From: Actinomycetes bacterium | GTDB lineage: Bacteria > Actinomycetota > Thermoleophilia > Solirubrobacterales > 70-9 | Reading direction: 5' to 3' | Assembly (NCBI GenBank): GCA_023436605.1 | Contig: JAEZIQ010000120.1 | Location: forward strand, 1 to 17,578 | DNA length: 17,578 nt | Program-made: the position numbers and the translations under genes | Notes under the pieces: generated by a model | Database searches by the model: none | What the model was told of the DNA's origin: nothing | What the model saw: the letters and a program-made list of their open reading frames with translations, nothing else | Shown here: positions 1 to 6,650 of the stretch, one piece after another | How positions within the stretch are numbered: the stretch's first letter is position 1 | How the letters are laid out: each line of letters begins with the position of its first letter

Positions 1-2
1 CT

Positions 3-131
3 CGGAAGCTGGCGACCGCGGCGACGTTCTACCTCGGAACCCGCAATCCTTCGACCGGCGATCCGACCTCACCGACCACAAAGGTGAGTTCGAAGAAGAC
101 CGTTCAGAAGTGTGTGGCACGGGGTCGATAA
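3..131 (+). CDS. C-terminal end of an unrecognised protein (partial, 5' end outside window)
   Basis: An open frame enters from the left edge and stops at the TAA at 129-131, giving about 42 residues rich in Thr, Ser and Lys (for example TRNPSTGDPTSPTTK). Most codons in this frame end in G or C, as in the real genes of the window, and the frame stops just before a strong hairpin terminator. The other two forward frames either stop earlier or run through the terminator. No family can be recognised from this short tail. The composition would suit the end of an exported or surface protein, but that is a guess. Confidence 0.5.
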   Translation, partial: RKLATAATFYLGTRNPSTGDPTSPTTKVSSKKTVQKCVARGR

Positions 132-156
132 CGACTGACCCATCATCCCGTAATGG

Positions 157-183
157 AAGGGCGGCCTTTGTGCCGCCCTTTCT
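157..183 (+). terminator. Hairpin terminator between convergent genes
   Basis: A perfect 9-bp stem is formed by 157-165 (AAGGGCGGC) and 172-180 (GCCGCCCTT) with a 6-base loop, followed by a short T run. It lies between the plus-strand gene ending at 131 and the minus-strand nuclease gene ending at 190. It could serve both directions, though only the plus strand ends in T residues. Confidence 0.7.
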
Positions 184-189
184 GGTGCT

Positions 190-1005
190 TCAGAGATTCG
201 CGAGCTTTCCTTCGTCGAGGGTGACGCTGACGGGGCAGTGGTCGGAGCCCATTACGTCGTTGTGGATCTCGGCGGAAGTGATTGCCTCGCGGAGTCGTTC
301 GGAGGCGAGGAAGTAGTCGATTCTCCAGCCGGCGTTCCGTTCGCGGGCCTTCGACATGTAGGACCACCAGGAGTAGTGCCCGTTGCCCTCGGTGAAGATC
401 CGGAAGGTGTCGAGGAAGCCCGCGTCGAGGAAGTTCTGGAAGCCCTGACGCTCCTCGTCGGTGAAGCCGTGCTCGCCCTTGTTCGACTTCGGGTTGGCGA
501 GATCGTCCTCGGTGTGGGCAACGTTCATGTCGCCGCAGACCAGGACCGGCTTCTTCGCGTCGAGCATCTTCATGTGATGGAGCAGGGCGGGGTCCCACTG
601 CTTTTCGCGCAACTTGAGTCGGGAGAGGTCCCGCTTCGCGTTCGGCACGTAGGTGGTGACAAGGAAGAAGTAGTCGTACTCGGCGGTGATCACACGGCCC
701 TCGGCTCTCGGGTCACCGTAGGAATCGTTGTGAAGGTTGTACTCGTCCGAGATTTCCGCGGCGAAGTCGTTGAGGACCGCGACCGGTTTCTCCTTGGTGA
801 AGATCGAGGTTCCCGAGTAGCCCTTCTTGGCGGCCGAGTTCCAGTACTCCTCGTACTGGGGGAGATCGATCTCCGCCTGACCCTGCTCGGCCTTCGTCTC
901 CTGCATGCAGAGGATGTCGGGGTCGTACTTCTCGACGAACGATCCGAAGTCGCCCTTCTTGATGACGGCCCGGATGCCGTTGACGTTCCAGGAAAAGATC
1001 TTCAT
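190..1005 (-). CDS. xth: Exodeoxyribonuclease III / AP endonuclease (ExoA-type)
   Basis: This is a 271-residue DNA-repair nuclease of the exonuclease III (EEP) superfamily. It would cut the phosphodiester bond 5' of abasic sites in base excision repair and remove 3' blocking groups. The full set of motifs is present: WNVNGIRA at residues 6-13 (N7), QETK at 35-38 (the metal-binding E36), CGDMNVAH at 157-164 (D159 and N161), GWRIDYF at 226-232 (D230), and GSDHCPV at 253-259 (D255 and H256). Length and motif order match Bacillus ExoA closely, apart from a slightly longer loop before the GRVI motif near residue 103. The start is fixed by the canonical MKIFSWNVNG terminus, but there is no Shine-Dalgarno sequence: the ATG lies only 8 nt after the 3' end of tRNA-Leu on the same strand. 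The two are therefore probably cotranscribed. Confidence 0.96.
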   Translation of the reverse strand: MKIFSWNVNGIRAVIKKGDFGSFVEKYDPDILCMQETKAEQGQAEIDLPQYEEYWNSAAKKGYSGTSIFTKEKPVAVLNDFAAEISDEYNLHNDSYGDPRAEGRVITAEYDYFFLVTTYVPNAKRDLSRLKLREKQWDPALLHHMKMLDAKKPVLVCGDMNVAHTEDDLANPKSNKGEHGFTDEERQGFQNFLDAGFLDTFRIFTEGNGHYSWWSYMSKARERNAGWRIDYFLASERLREAITSAEIHNDVMGSDHCPVSVTLDEGKLANL

Positions 1006-1013
1006 CGGTTTGA

Positions 1014-1097
1014 TGCGGCTGAGAGGAGTCGAACCTCCACGTTCTTGCGAACACAGGCACCTGAAGCCTGCGCGTCTACCAGTTCCGCCACAGCCGC
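1014..1097 (-). tRNA. tRNA-Leu (anticodon CAG)
   Basis: The reverse strand folds into an 84-nt type II tRNA. The 7-bp acceptor stem is GCGGCTG with CAGCCGC, the discriminator is A, the anticodon stem CAGGC/GCCTG encloses loop TTCAGGT, and there is a variable arm and a T-loop GTTCGACTC. The long variable arm and anticodon CAG identify leucine. CCA is not encoded. The nuclease gene begins 8 nt downstream on the same strand. Confidence 0.95.
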
Positions 1098-1161
1098 GGG
1101 AGGCGAAACTCTACCGGCTGCGGCAACAAGACGGCACTCCGGTTGCTTCGGTGGGCTGGGC

Positions 1162-1189
1162 TTCAAGGGCAGCCGCGAATTGTTAGAAT
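1162..1189 (+). promoter_or_regulatory. Putative promoter of tRNA-Glu
   Basis: A TAGAAT -10 hexamer at 1184-1189 lies 12 nt before the mature tRNA-Glu 5' end, so transcription would start a few bases upstream of the tRNA. A weak -35 match (TTCAAG, 1162-1167) sits 16 bp upstream. The 103-bp gap between the divergent tRNAs must hold promoters for both. The tRNA-Leu promoter is less clear: a TAGAGT on the minus strand at 1108-1113 is a candidate. Confidence 0.5.
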
Positions 1190-1200
1190 GCCCGCCACGC

Positions 1201-1273
1201 GCCGCTATCGTCCAGGGGTCTAGGACGCCGGATTCTCAGTCCGGAAACCGGGGTTCGAATCCCCGTAGCGGTA
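1201..1273 (+). tRNA. tRNA-Glu (anticodon CTC)
   Basis: This is a 73-nt cloverleaf. The acceptor stem GCCGCTA pairs with TAGCGGT (one G-U pair), the D arm carries CCAGGGGTCTAGG, the anticodon stem CCGGA/TCCGG encloses loop TTCTCAG, and the T arm is CGGGGTTCGAATCCCCG. The anticodon CTC (1235-1237) reads GAG glutamate codons. The discriminator is A and CCA is not fully encoded. A terminator follows 7 nt later, so this is probably a single-gene transcript. Confidence 0.96.
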
Positions 1274-1280
1274 CCTGTTG

Positions 1281-1303
1281 AAAACCCGCCTCTGGCGGGT
1301 TTT
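1281..1303 (+). terminator. Rho-independent terminator after tRNA-Glu
   Basis: AAAACCCGCC (1281-1290) and GGCGGGTTTT (1294-1303) form a perfect 10-bp stem with a 3-base loop, flanked by an A run on one side and a T run on the other. The symmetry would let it also end the minus-strand gene that stops at 1383. Confidence 0.88.
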
Positions 1304-1382
1304 CGCGTCTAAGTGGTCAGAGGTGCGACGAGGGCGCGGGACGCGACGCTCGGTCGGGAGCGCCAGCGGAGCCGGACTGGGC

Positions 1383-2960
1383 TCAGCGGATGCCGAAGAA
1401 GACCGTGCGAACGGCCGAGATCGGGGTTACGTTCTCGGGGCTGCCCTTGGCAGCGAAGGAGATCCTCACCTTGACCTTGCGCGGCTTGCCGGAGTTCCTG
1501 AGCTGCCGCTTCAGCCGGCGGTTGGCCTTGACCAAAATCGAAATGGTCCTGGCCTTGCCGACGTTCTTCGTCGTTCGCCTGACCAGGTTCCGTTTCTTTG
1601 CGTCATCGGCCACCAGGAGGCCGGCCCCCGGAACGGTGACCTTGATCTTCACGCTGCCGTCGGGAACCGTCGTGACCTTTCCCACCCGGAAGATCCTTCC
1701 GGCCGGCGGGGTCGGTTGAGCCGAAGTGCGGATCGAGGTGGGGTCGGAATCCGAGTTGTTGGAGGTCGCCGCTTCGGGCTCGCCGCCTCCCGAGACCGAG
1801 GCGGTGTTGATCACACTGGCGGGAGGGTTGTCGGCGACCCTCACCTTGACCGTAACTTCCGGGTAGGAAGCACCGGACTGAAGCGGGTCGGACCGCATGC
1901 AGGAAACAGAAGCAAGATCGCAGGACCAGCCCCGGCCGGAAATGCGGGTCGCACTCAGCCCCTCGGGCAGTTGGTCGCTCACCGTGATTTCTCCGCGGGT
2001 CGCCTGGTTGCCTCCATTCGAAACCTTCAGGCTGTACTCGCCTCGGCTGCCGGCCAGGAAATCGCCCTGATGTGACTTGTCGACGGTCAGGTCCGATCCC
2101 AGAACGGTGACAGGCGCGCCGTCGGCGGCAACCTGGGGCCAGGCCCGACCGTCGGTACTGCTCTTTGCGTTGATCGAGGGCAGGCTGGTGTAGGTGCCGG
2201 GCAGGGAGAAAGTCCTCGAGCAGGAGAAGGTCCACTTCTCGCCCGGGTCCAGACCGGGGTCGATCAGGTCCGTCATGTCGCCGAGCTTGACGTTGAGTGG
2301 TTCGCAGTTTCCGTCGGTGAGAGCGTCGACCGCCTTGCCGAGGCCTCCGGGGACCAGTCGCGGCGCCGGCAGGCCGCCGGCGGGTGACGGGCTGATGTTG
2401 GTCAGCTCGTAGGTGAAATTGACGGTCAGAGGCGGCTCACCGGCCGTCTTGTCAGGGGTCACGACCAGGCTTGCAACCGGGCGGGTGAGACTGAACCCGG
2501 CACTGGATCCCTTGCCGGAGATAGCGCTGTCGTCGGTTCCGTCGTGGACCGTGGCACTCCAACGGATCTCGAGTGAAGCTTCGAACACACCCGGGTCGAG
2601 GGCGACCACATAAGGATCATGATTCACCGCTTTCACGGCAGCCCCCGCAGACAGCTTCACGTTGTGGATCAACAGGAACTCTTCGCTGCTTCCGTTCACT
2701 TCCGGGAGTCCCACTTCGACCTTGATGTCGCTCAGGTCGCAGGCAGCGGCATCCCGGTTATCGATGTTGACCGCGAGGACGATCTCGTCGCCTTCCCGGA
2801 CCGGCGACGTGAACTGTTCCAGCGTCTCCTTCGCGAACGTGACCTTGGGACCCGAACCGGTGCATTCCTCGGGGCTGGGATGCGCGTTTGCGGCAGCCGG
2901 CAGTACCAGCGCAATAACGAGCGCTGCAGCCAAGGCCAGACAACGTTTTTTCTCCCTCAT
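1383..2960 (-). CDS. Secreted cell-surface protein with a DUF11 domain
   Basis: A 525-residue exported protein. It starts with basic residues (MREKKR), a hydrophobic stretch and an AANA cleavage-like site near residue 26, a typical Sec signal peptide. Two beta-rich regions of about 125 residues each follow. A DUF11 repeat lies at about 288-412, recognisable by the pattern LTVDKS..DFLAG.RGEYSLKVSN, ITVSDQLPEGL and VINTASVSG. A very basic C-terminal beta domain (about 425-525) resembles those on many exported Thermoleophilia proteins. DUF11 domains are usually stalk or adhesion modules, so a structural surface role is likely; no enzyme motif is visible. I chose the ATG at 2958-2960 because AAGGGG sits six bases upstream. 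The longer frame starting at 2978 has no such site. Confidence 0.83.
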   Translation of the reverse strand: MREKKRCLALAAALVIALVLPAAANAHPSPEECTGSGPKVTFAKETLEQFTSPVREGDEIVLAVNIDNRDAAACDLSDIKVEVGLPEVNGSSEEFLLIHNVKLSAGAAVKAVNHDPYVVALDPGVFEASLEIRWSATVHDGTDDSAISGKGSSAGFSLTRPVASLVVTPDKTAGEPPLTVNFTYELTNISPSPAGGLPAPRLVPGGLGKAVDALTDGNCEPLNVKLGDMTDLIDPGLDPGEKWTFSCSRTFSLPGTYTSLPSINAKSSTDGRAWPQVAADGAPVTVLGSDLTVDKSHQGDFLAGSRGEYSLKVSNGGNQATRGEITVSDQLPEGLSATRISGRGWSCDLASVSCMRSDPLQSGASYPEVTVKVRVADNPPASVINTASVSGGGEPEAATSNNSDSDPTSIRTSAQPTPPAGRIFRVGKVTTVPDGSVKIKVTVPGAGLLVADDAKKRNLVRRTTKNVGKARTISILVKANRRLKRQLRNSGKPRKVKVRISFAAKGSPENVTPISAVRTVFFGIR

Positions 2961-2985
2961 CGAACCCCTTGCCTTCATCTAGAGA

Positions 2986-3015
2986 GTAGGCGACCGCGGC
3001 AACGGTCGCAACTAC
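2986..3015 (-). other. Stem-loop between the DedA and DUF11 genes
   Basis: GCGACCG (2990-2996) pairs with CGGTCGC (3003-3009) around a 6-base loop. GTAG/CTAC outer arms extend the stem past a 2-base bulge. It lies after the DedA stop codon and just before the DUF11 gene on the same strand. There is no U run, so it may be a weak terminator, a processing site or a 5' leader hairpin. Confidence 0.4.
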
Positions 3016-3022
3016 CGGGCAA

Positions 3023-3742
3023 TCAGGCCTCGGTTTCGGCGTGGACCGGTTCGCCCTCTTCGTCGATCGGGTTCTCGAACGGTTCCGGCTGGGTCTCGCT
3101 TGCCGACTTCGCGGCCTTCCTGAGTTCAAGCACCACCGGGATCACGGAGATGGCGACGATTCCCAGAAGGATCGGCTCGATGTTGTTCTTGACGAACTCG
3201 GTCTGGCCGAGAAAGTAGCCAAGCAGGGTGACGCCGACACCCCAGAGGACGCCGCCGATGATGTTGTAGGTCACAAAGGTCCGGTACCTCATGTGGGAGG
3301 TCCCGGCCATGACGGGGACGAAGGTCCGGACGATCGGAACGAACCGGGCGATGATCACGGTCCGGGGACCGTGCTTCTCGAAGAATGCGGCCGAACGGTC
3401 CACGTACTCCCGCTTGAAGAAACGACTGTCGGGTCGGTTGAAAAGTGGCGTTCCGAACTTCTTGCCGATCCCGTACCCGACCTGGTCACCGGCGATCGCG
3501 GCGAGCGGGACGGTCACGAGCAGGACCCAGATGTCGGGCAGGGTGCCGTTCGCCGAAAGCAGGCCGGCCGTGAAGAGCAGCGAGTCACCGGGAAGGAAAA
3601 AGCCAACCAGCAGGCCGGACTCGATGAAGACGATCGCCAGCAGTCCGATCATCCCGAAAACATCGATCAGATGTTCGGGCTCCAGCCAGCTCGGTCCGAG
3701 AGCCAACGGCAGGTTGTGGAGTGCGGCGACGAAGAAGTCCAT
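3023..3742 (-). CDS. DedA family integral membrane protein
   Basis: A 239-residue membrane protein of the DedA/VTT (SNARE-associated) family, members of which act in lipid flipping, membrane homeostasis and envelope stress resistance. The family signatures are present: ESGLLVGFFLPGDSLLFTAG at about residues 41-60, GDQVGYGIGKKFG further on, and the FFEKHGPRTVIIARFVPIVRT segment with its conserved arginines, followed by the glycine-rich helix IIGGVLWGVGVTLLGYFLG. Four to five membrane segments are visible, and the C-terminus is short, acidic and cytoplasmic-looking. No clear Shine-Dalgarno sequence precedes the ATG. The gene is divergent from the cobalamin operon and shares its upstream region, but nothing suggests a functional tie. 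Confidence 0.92.
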   Translation of the reverse strand: MDFFVAALHNLPLALGPSWLEPEHLIDVFGMIGLLAIVFIESGLLVGFFLPGDSLLFTAGLLSANGTLPDIWVLLVTVPLAAIAGDQVGYGIGKKFGTPLFNRPDSRFFKREYVDRSAAFFEKHGPRTVIIARFVPIVRTFVPVMAGTSHMRYRTFVTYNIIGGVLWGVGVTLLGYFLGQTEFVKNNIEPILLGIVAISVIPVVLELRKAAKSASETQPEPFENPIDEEGEPVHAETEA

Positions 3743-3825
3743 GAGGAGAGGGCCCCGCGGCAGACGCGGAATCCGGCATTTTGACAGGTCACGCCGCGGC
3801 AGGAGGCTTTATGATCGTTTGCGAA

Positions 3826-3979
3826 GTCGGTCGCACCCCTTCAGCGGGGTCAGGGAATCCGGTCAAATTCCGGAACTGACGCGCAGCGGTAGGGACGTCC
3901 TTGAAGGCACATAGCCACTGGACCAATGGTCTGGGAAGGCTGCCTCCACGAAAACGTCCGAGTCCGAAGACCTGCCGGC
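3826..3979 (+). promoter_or_regulatory. Cobalamin (B12) riboswitch
   Basis: The leader of the ECF operon carries the cobalamin aptamer core. An ACCCC/GGGGT stem (3835-3850) is followed by GGGAATCCGGTCAAATTCCGG (3853-3873), the segment AACTGACGCGCAGCGGTAGGGA (3874-3895), a CCACTGG...CTGGGAAGGC arm (3915-3940) typical of actinobacterial examples, and the B12 box ending in AAGACCTGCC (3967-3976). GTCGGT (3826-3831) pairs with GCCGGC (3974-3979) to close P1. A TGCGCC/GGCGCA hairpin at 3982-3997 lies between the aptamer and the AAAGGA ribosome binding site at 4032-4037. It has no U run, so control of translation start is more likely than attenuation. By analogy with other cobalamin riboswitches, bound cobalamin should turn expression off. 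This is direct evidence for the operon's substrate class. Confidence 0.9.
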
Positions 3980-4041
3980 TTTGCGCCAATCGGCGCACCG
4001 AAAAAGCGGTCTCGCGTAAGGCCGCCGGACAAAAGGAACGC

Positions 4042-4773
4042 ATGACCAATCGATTCACCTCTCCCGCCGTCGGGCTGTTGCTCGGGCTGGCACTCCTGCT
4101 GGGTTTCGTCGCGCAACCCGCGACGGCCGTCAACAAGATCCCGGTCAACCTGCGGGTGGTAACCGACACGGGGAAGATCATCTTTGATCGCACCGTCCCC
4201 ACCGGTACGGCAAAGATCAAGTCGAACTCGACCTGCCCGACCCTGGGCGGCGAGCTCAGGCCGGCCCGCACCATCAGCGGACCGACCGCGCTCGGCCTGC
4301 TCTACCAGGCATCGCTCCGTTACAAGGCGCTGCGCCCGCTGAAGCTCTCCGATGGAGACTTCGGATTCGGTGTCTGCGGCATCGGGGGAACCATGGCCAA
4401 GGGCGAAGGCTGGTGGGTTCTCCGCCACAACTACCGGGACGCGGCCTCCGGGGCCGAGGCCCTGAAAGTCAAGCGCGGCGACTCGGTGCTCTTCTACTAC
4501 TCGAGTAGCTGGAAGAACACGAACCCTGATTCGCTCTTCCTGAAGGCGCCGGTCAAGGTGAAAAAGGGAGCGAAAGTCAAGGTTCGCGTCTTCAAGTACG
4601 ACGGAACCGGCAAGCGGACCCCCGCCCCGAACGCCAAGGTGTCGGGTGCCAGTGGAGCCCGAACCGATGCCCAGGGTTACACGACCCTGACCATCACCGG
4701 AAAGACGAAGCTGGTCGCCCGCGAGGGCAACCTGATTCCGTCGAACCGGGTCCACGTCTCGATCCGGAAGTAG
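4042..4773 (+). CDS. Secreted DUF4430 (transcobalamin beta-like) protein
   Basis: A 243-residue exported protein. It has a signal peptide (hydrophobic 9-24, cleavage near ATA at 27-29) and a DUF4430 domain at about 35-153, with the typical GDFGFGVCGIGG turn followed by WWVLRHNYRDA and a closing KRGDSVLFYY strand. C65 and C112 may form a disulfide. A C-terminal Ig-like or carboxypeptidase-regulatory-like beta domain (about 168-243) carries the GARTDAQGYTTLT pattern. DUF4430 is the fold of the C-terminal beta domain of intrinsic factor and transcobalamin, which covers one face of bound cobalamin. As first gene after the B12 riboswitch it probably helps capture cobalamin outside the membrane. 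The frame is open upstream to 3901, inside the riboswitch. The ATG at 4042 follows AAAGGA and begins the signal peptide, so it is preferred. Confidence 0.87.
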   Translation: MTNRFTSPAVGLLLGLALLLGFVAQPATAVNKIPVNLRVVTDTGKIIFDRTVPTGTAKIKSNSTCPTLGGELRPARTISGPTALGLLYQASLRYKALRPLKLSDGDFGFGVCGIGGTMAKGEGWWVLRHNYRDAASGAEALKVKRGDSVLFYYSSSWKNTNPDSLFLKAPVKVKKGAKVKVRVFKYDGTGKRTPAPNAKVSGASGARTDAQGYTTLTITGKTKLVAREGNLIPSNRVHVSIRK

Positions 4774-4783
4774 CACGGGCCGG

Positions 4784-5749
4784 ATGAAGCCCTCAGCCAC
4801 AAGCCGACGGTACCGGGCCCTGGTTGCCCGGACCGTCGGCCTGGCTGGACTGCTGTTCTCTGGCCTGCTCCTGGCCGGCTGCGGCCTGGGCCCGGGCGAA
4901 GACACGGGTGACGCGACGCTCCTGGTCACCCGGGACTACGGGGCCGAAGTGGTGGTCGACGAGAAAGTCCCGGTCAACGAGTCGAGTACCGCGATGCGCA
5001 TGCTGGAAGGGAAGGTCGACATCGAAACCACCTACGGGGGCGACTTCCTCCAGTCGGTAAACGGCTATGAGGGGGGATCCAAGGGCGGCCGCTACTTCGA
5101 CTGGTTCTTTTCGGTGAACGGCATCGTCGCCGAACGCGGATCGGCCCAGTTTCCGGCCAAGGGTGGCGACAAGATCTGGTGGGACTATCGCGATTGGACC
5201 GATGCGATGGAAGTCGGTGCCGTGGTCGGTTCCTATCCAGCTCCGTTTTCGACCGGCTACGACGACCGCGACTGGGGCATAGAGATTGAATGCCACGGGG
5301 ATGAAGCCGCCTGTCGGATGGTCGAGAACCAGCTGGAGGGTGACGGCGCGACCGTCGAACCCGGTGCCGAGAACATACGGCTGCTGGTCGGCACCTTCGG
5401 CGACCTGCTCCCCGAACCCGAACTCAAACGACTTCACCGGGGGCCGGCCGCGAGTGGCGTCTTCGCTACTTTCGGGCCGGGAGGTCTCGACTCCGAAAGC
5501 GGTAATCGGGAGCCGGCCCTGGCGGTTGAAGGTTTGCGGATCGACGGCAGCGTTGCCCGCGAGTTCGGACCGGATGCCGGGCTGGTCGCGGCGATGCGGC
5601 GGGGCGAGGACCCGCCGATCTGGCTGATCACCGGCGGTACCGACGAAGCCGTGAAGATGGCGGCCGCAGCGCTCAACCCTGAAGACCTTGAAAGGCGATA
5701 CGCGGCGGTGGTGAGTGACCGGATGGTCAGCTCGCTGCCCTTACCCTGA
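4784..5749 (+). CDS. DUF4430 lipoprotein
   Basis: A 321-residue lipoprotein. The lipobox LLAGC places the lipidated cysteine at residue 33 after a hydrophobic signal. A DUF4430 domain follows at about 42-125, containing AMRMLEGKVDIETTYGGDFLQSVNGYEGG, the aromatic strand YFDWFFSVNGIVAERG and GGDKIWWDYRDW. The remaining 195 residues form a separate domain I cannot name, with a GPAASGVFATF segment and an IWLITGGTDEAVKMAAAAL helix. The protein would sit on the outer face of the cytoplasmic membrane beside the ECF complex. The likely role is binding cobalamin or docking the capture domain, inferred from the riboswitch and the fold. It starts 10 nt after the previous stop and lacks a strong Shine-Dalgarno sequence, so translational coupling is likely. 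Confidence 0.85.
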   Translation: MKPSATSRRYRALVARTVGLAGLLFSGLLLAGCGLGPGEDTGDATLLVTRDYGAEVVVDEKVPVNESSTAMRMLEGKVDIETTYGGDFLQSVNGYEGGSKGGRYFDWFFSVNGIVAERGSAQFPAKGGDKIWWDYRDWTDAMEVGAVVGSYPAPFSTGYDDRDWGIEIECHGDEAACRMVENQLEGDGATVEPGAENIRLLVGTFGDLLPEPELKRLHRGPAASGVFATFGPGGLDSESGNREPALAVEGLRIDGSVAREFGPDAGLVAAMRRGEDPPIWLITGGTDEAVKMAAAALNPEDLERRYAAVVSDRMVSSLPLP

Positions 5750-5759
5750 ACTGCTGACC

Positions 5760-6650
5760 ATGAAGAAGCTCTCACCGATCGCTTATGTGCCCCGGCGGGA
5801 AACCGTGCAGACGGCCTCCCTGGCTCCGGTCGCTCTCTACCTCGGCGCGTTTCTGCTGGTCTGCTTCCTGTCTTCCGATCCGCTCGTCCTGATTTCCGCC
5901 ACGATCGGCGCGGCGATCGCCGGCTATGGCTGCGGGGCCTCCCGGGCCGTGAACTTCTCACTGAAGCTCGGCGGGTTTCTCGCCCTCACCATGATCATCG
6001 TCAACGCCCTGGTAACCAGTCGCGGCGCGACCGTGCTGGCCCGGCTCGGAGAGTGGCCGATCCTGGGACGGGTCGACGTGACGGCCGAGGCGATCGCCGC
6101 CGGCGGAGTGATCGGTCTGCGGGCGCTTGGCACGATGGTCGTGATCGGGGTCTGGTCGGCCTGCGTCGACCCGGACCGGATCCTTCAGGCTGTCCACGGC
6201 GTGGCCCGGCGCTCGGCCCTGACCGCCACCCTGATCTCCCGCCTGGTCCCGCTGGCCGCCACCGACTACGCCCGGATCGGTGAGGCAGCCTCCCTGCGGG
6301 GGCCGGCTGCGAACCCGGTCGGGCGGGGAGCGATGGCGCACCGGCTGCTGGCCGGGTCACTTGACCGGGCCGTGGATGTCGCCGCGACCCTGGAGCTGCG
6401 CGGTTACGGGCTGAGCAGCGGACCGACCCGGTTCCGGGCGGTTCCGTCCCGATTCGACCGTCGCTTCTGGCTCGCCGGAGCAGGGCTGATGGTCATTGCC
6501 CTGCTCGAACTGATCCTGGGTTCCGGCCGTTTCGACACCTATCCGGAAATCCGGTACTCGATCGGCGCGGAAGGACTGCTGGCGGCGGCTGCCTTCATCG
6601 CCGGTGGATTCGTGACCTGGCGGCGGGGCGGAAGGAGGGCCGGGCGATGA
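5760..6650 (+). CDS. ecfT: ECF transporter transmembrane component T (EcfT/CbiQ family)
   Basis: A 296-residue integral membrane protein that would couple the two ATPase domains to the substrate-binding S-component. Hydrophobic segments lie near residues 20-38, 40-60, 68-85 and 112-135, with two more near the C-terminus. The family's two ATPase-contact motifs are present on the cytoplasmic side as IGEAASLRG and ATLELRGYG, with the invariant arginines. The frame is open from GTG 5715, but the ATG at 5760, 10 nt after the lipoprotein stop, begins a more typical N-terminus. The stop overlaps the ATPase start in an ATGA, so T and A are translationally coupled. Confidence 0.92.
   Translation: MKKLSPIAYVPRRETVQTASLAPVALYLGAFLLVCFLSSDPLVLISATIGAAIAGYGCGASRAVNFSLKLGGFLALTMIIVNALVTSRGATVLARLGEWPILGRVDVTAEAIAAGGVIGLRALGTMVVIGVWSACVDPDRILQAVHGVARRSALTATLISRLVPLAATDYARIGEAASLRGPAANPVGRGAMAHRLLAGSLDRAVDVAATLELRGYGLSSGPTRFRAVPSRFDRRFWLAGAGLMVIALLELILGSGRFDTYPEIRYSIGAEGLLAAAAFIAGGFVTWRRGGRRAGR

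Noticed and set aside
238..1281. Long plus-strand open frame (347 codons) opposite the nuclease and both tRNAs
   Set aside because: It is antisense to an unmistakable ExoIII gene and runs through tRNA-Leu and tRNA-Glu; it is an artefact of GC-rich codon use.
3781..3815. TTGACA (3781-3786) and TATGAT (3810-3815) as a promoter for the riboswitch operon
   Set aside because: Each hexamer is good, but the spacing is 23 bp, too long for one sigma-70-type promoter. TATGAT alone could still be the -10 element, about 11 bases before the aptamer.
3901..4041. N-terminal extension of the first DUF4430 gene
   Set aside because: It would translate the 3' half of the riboswitch and put a signal peptide in the middle of the protein; the ATG at 4042 has a ribosome binding site.
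3850..4929. Minus-strand frame of 359 codons opposite the DUF4430 genes
   Set aside because: It is antisense to two recognisable exported proteins and to the riboswitch, and has no domain-like content.
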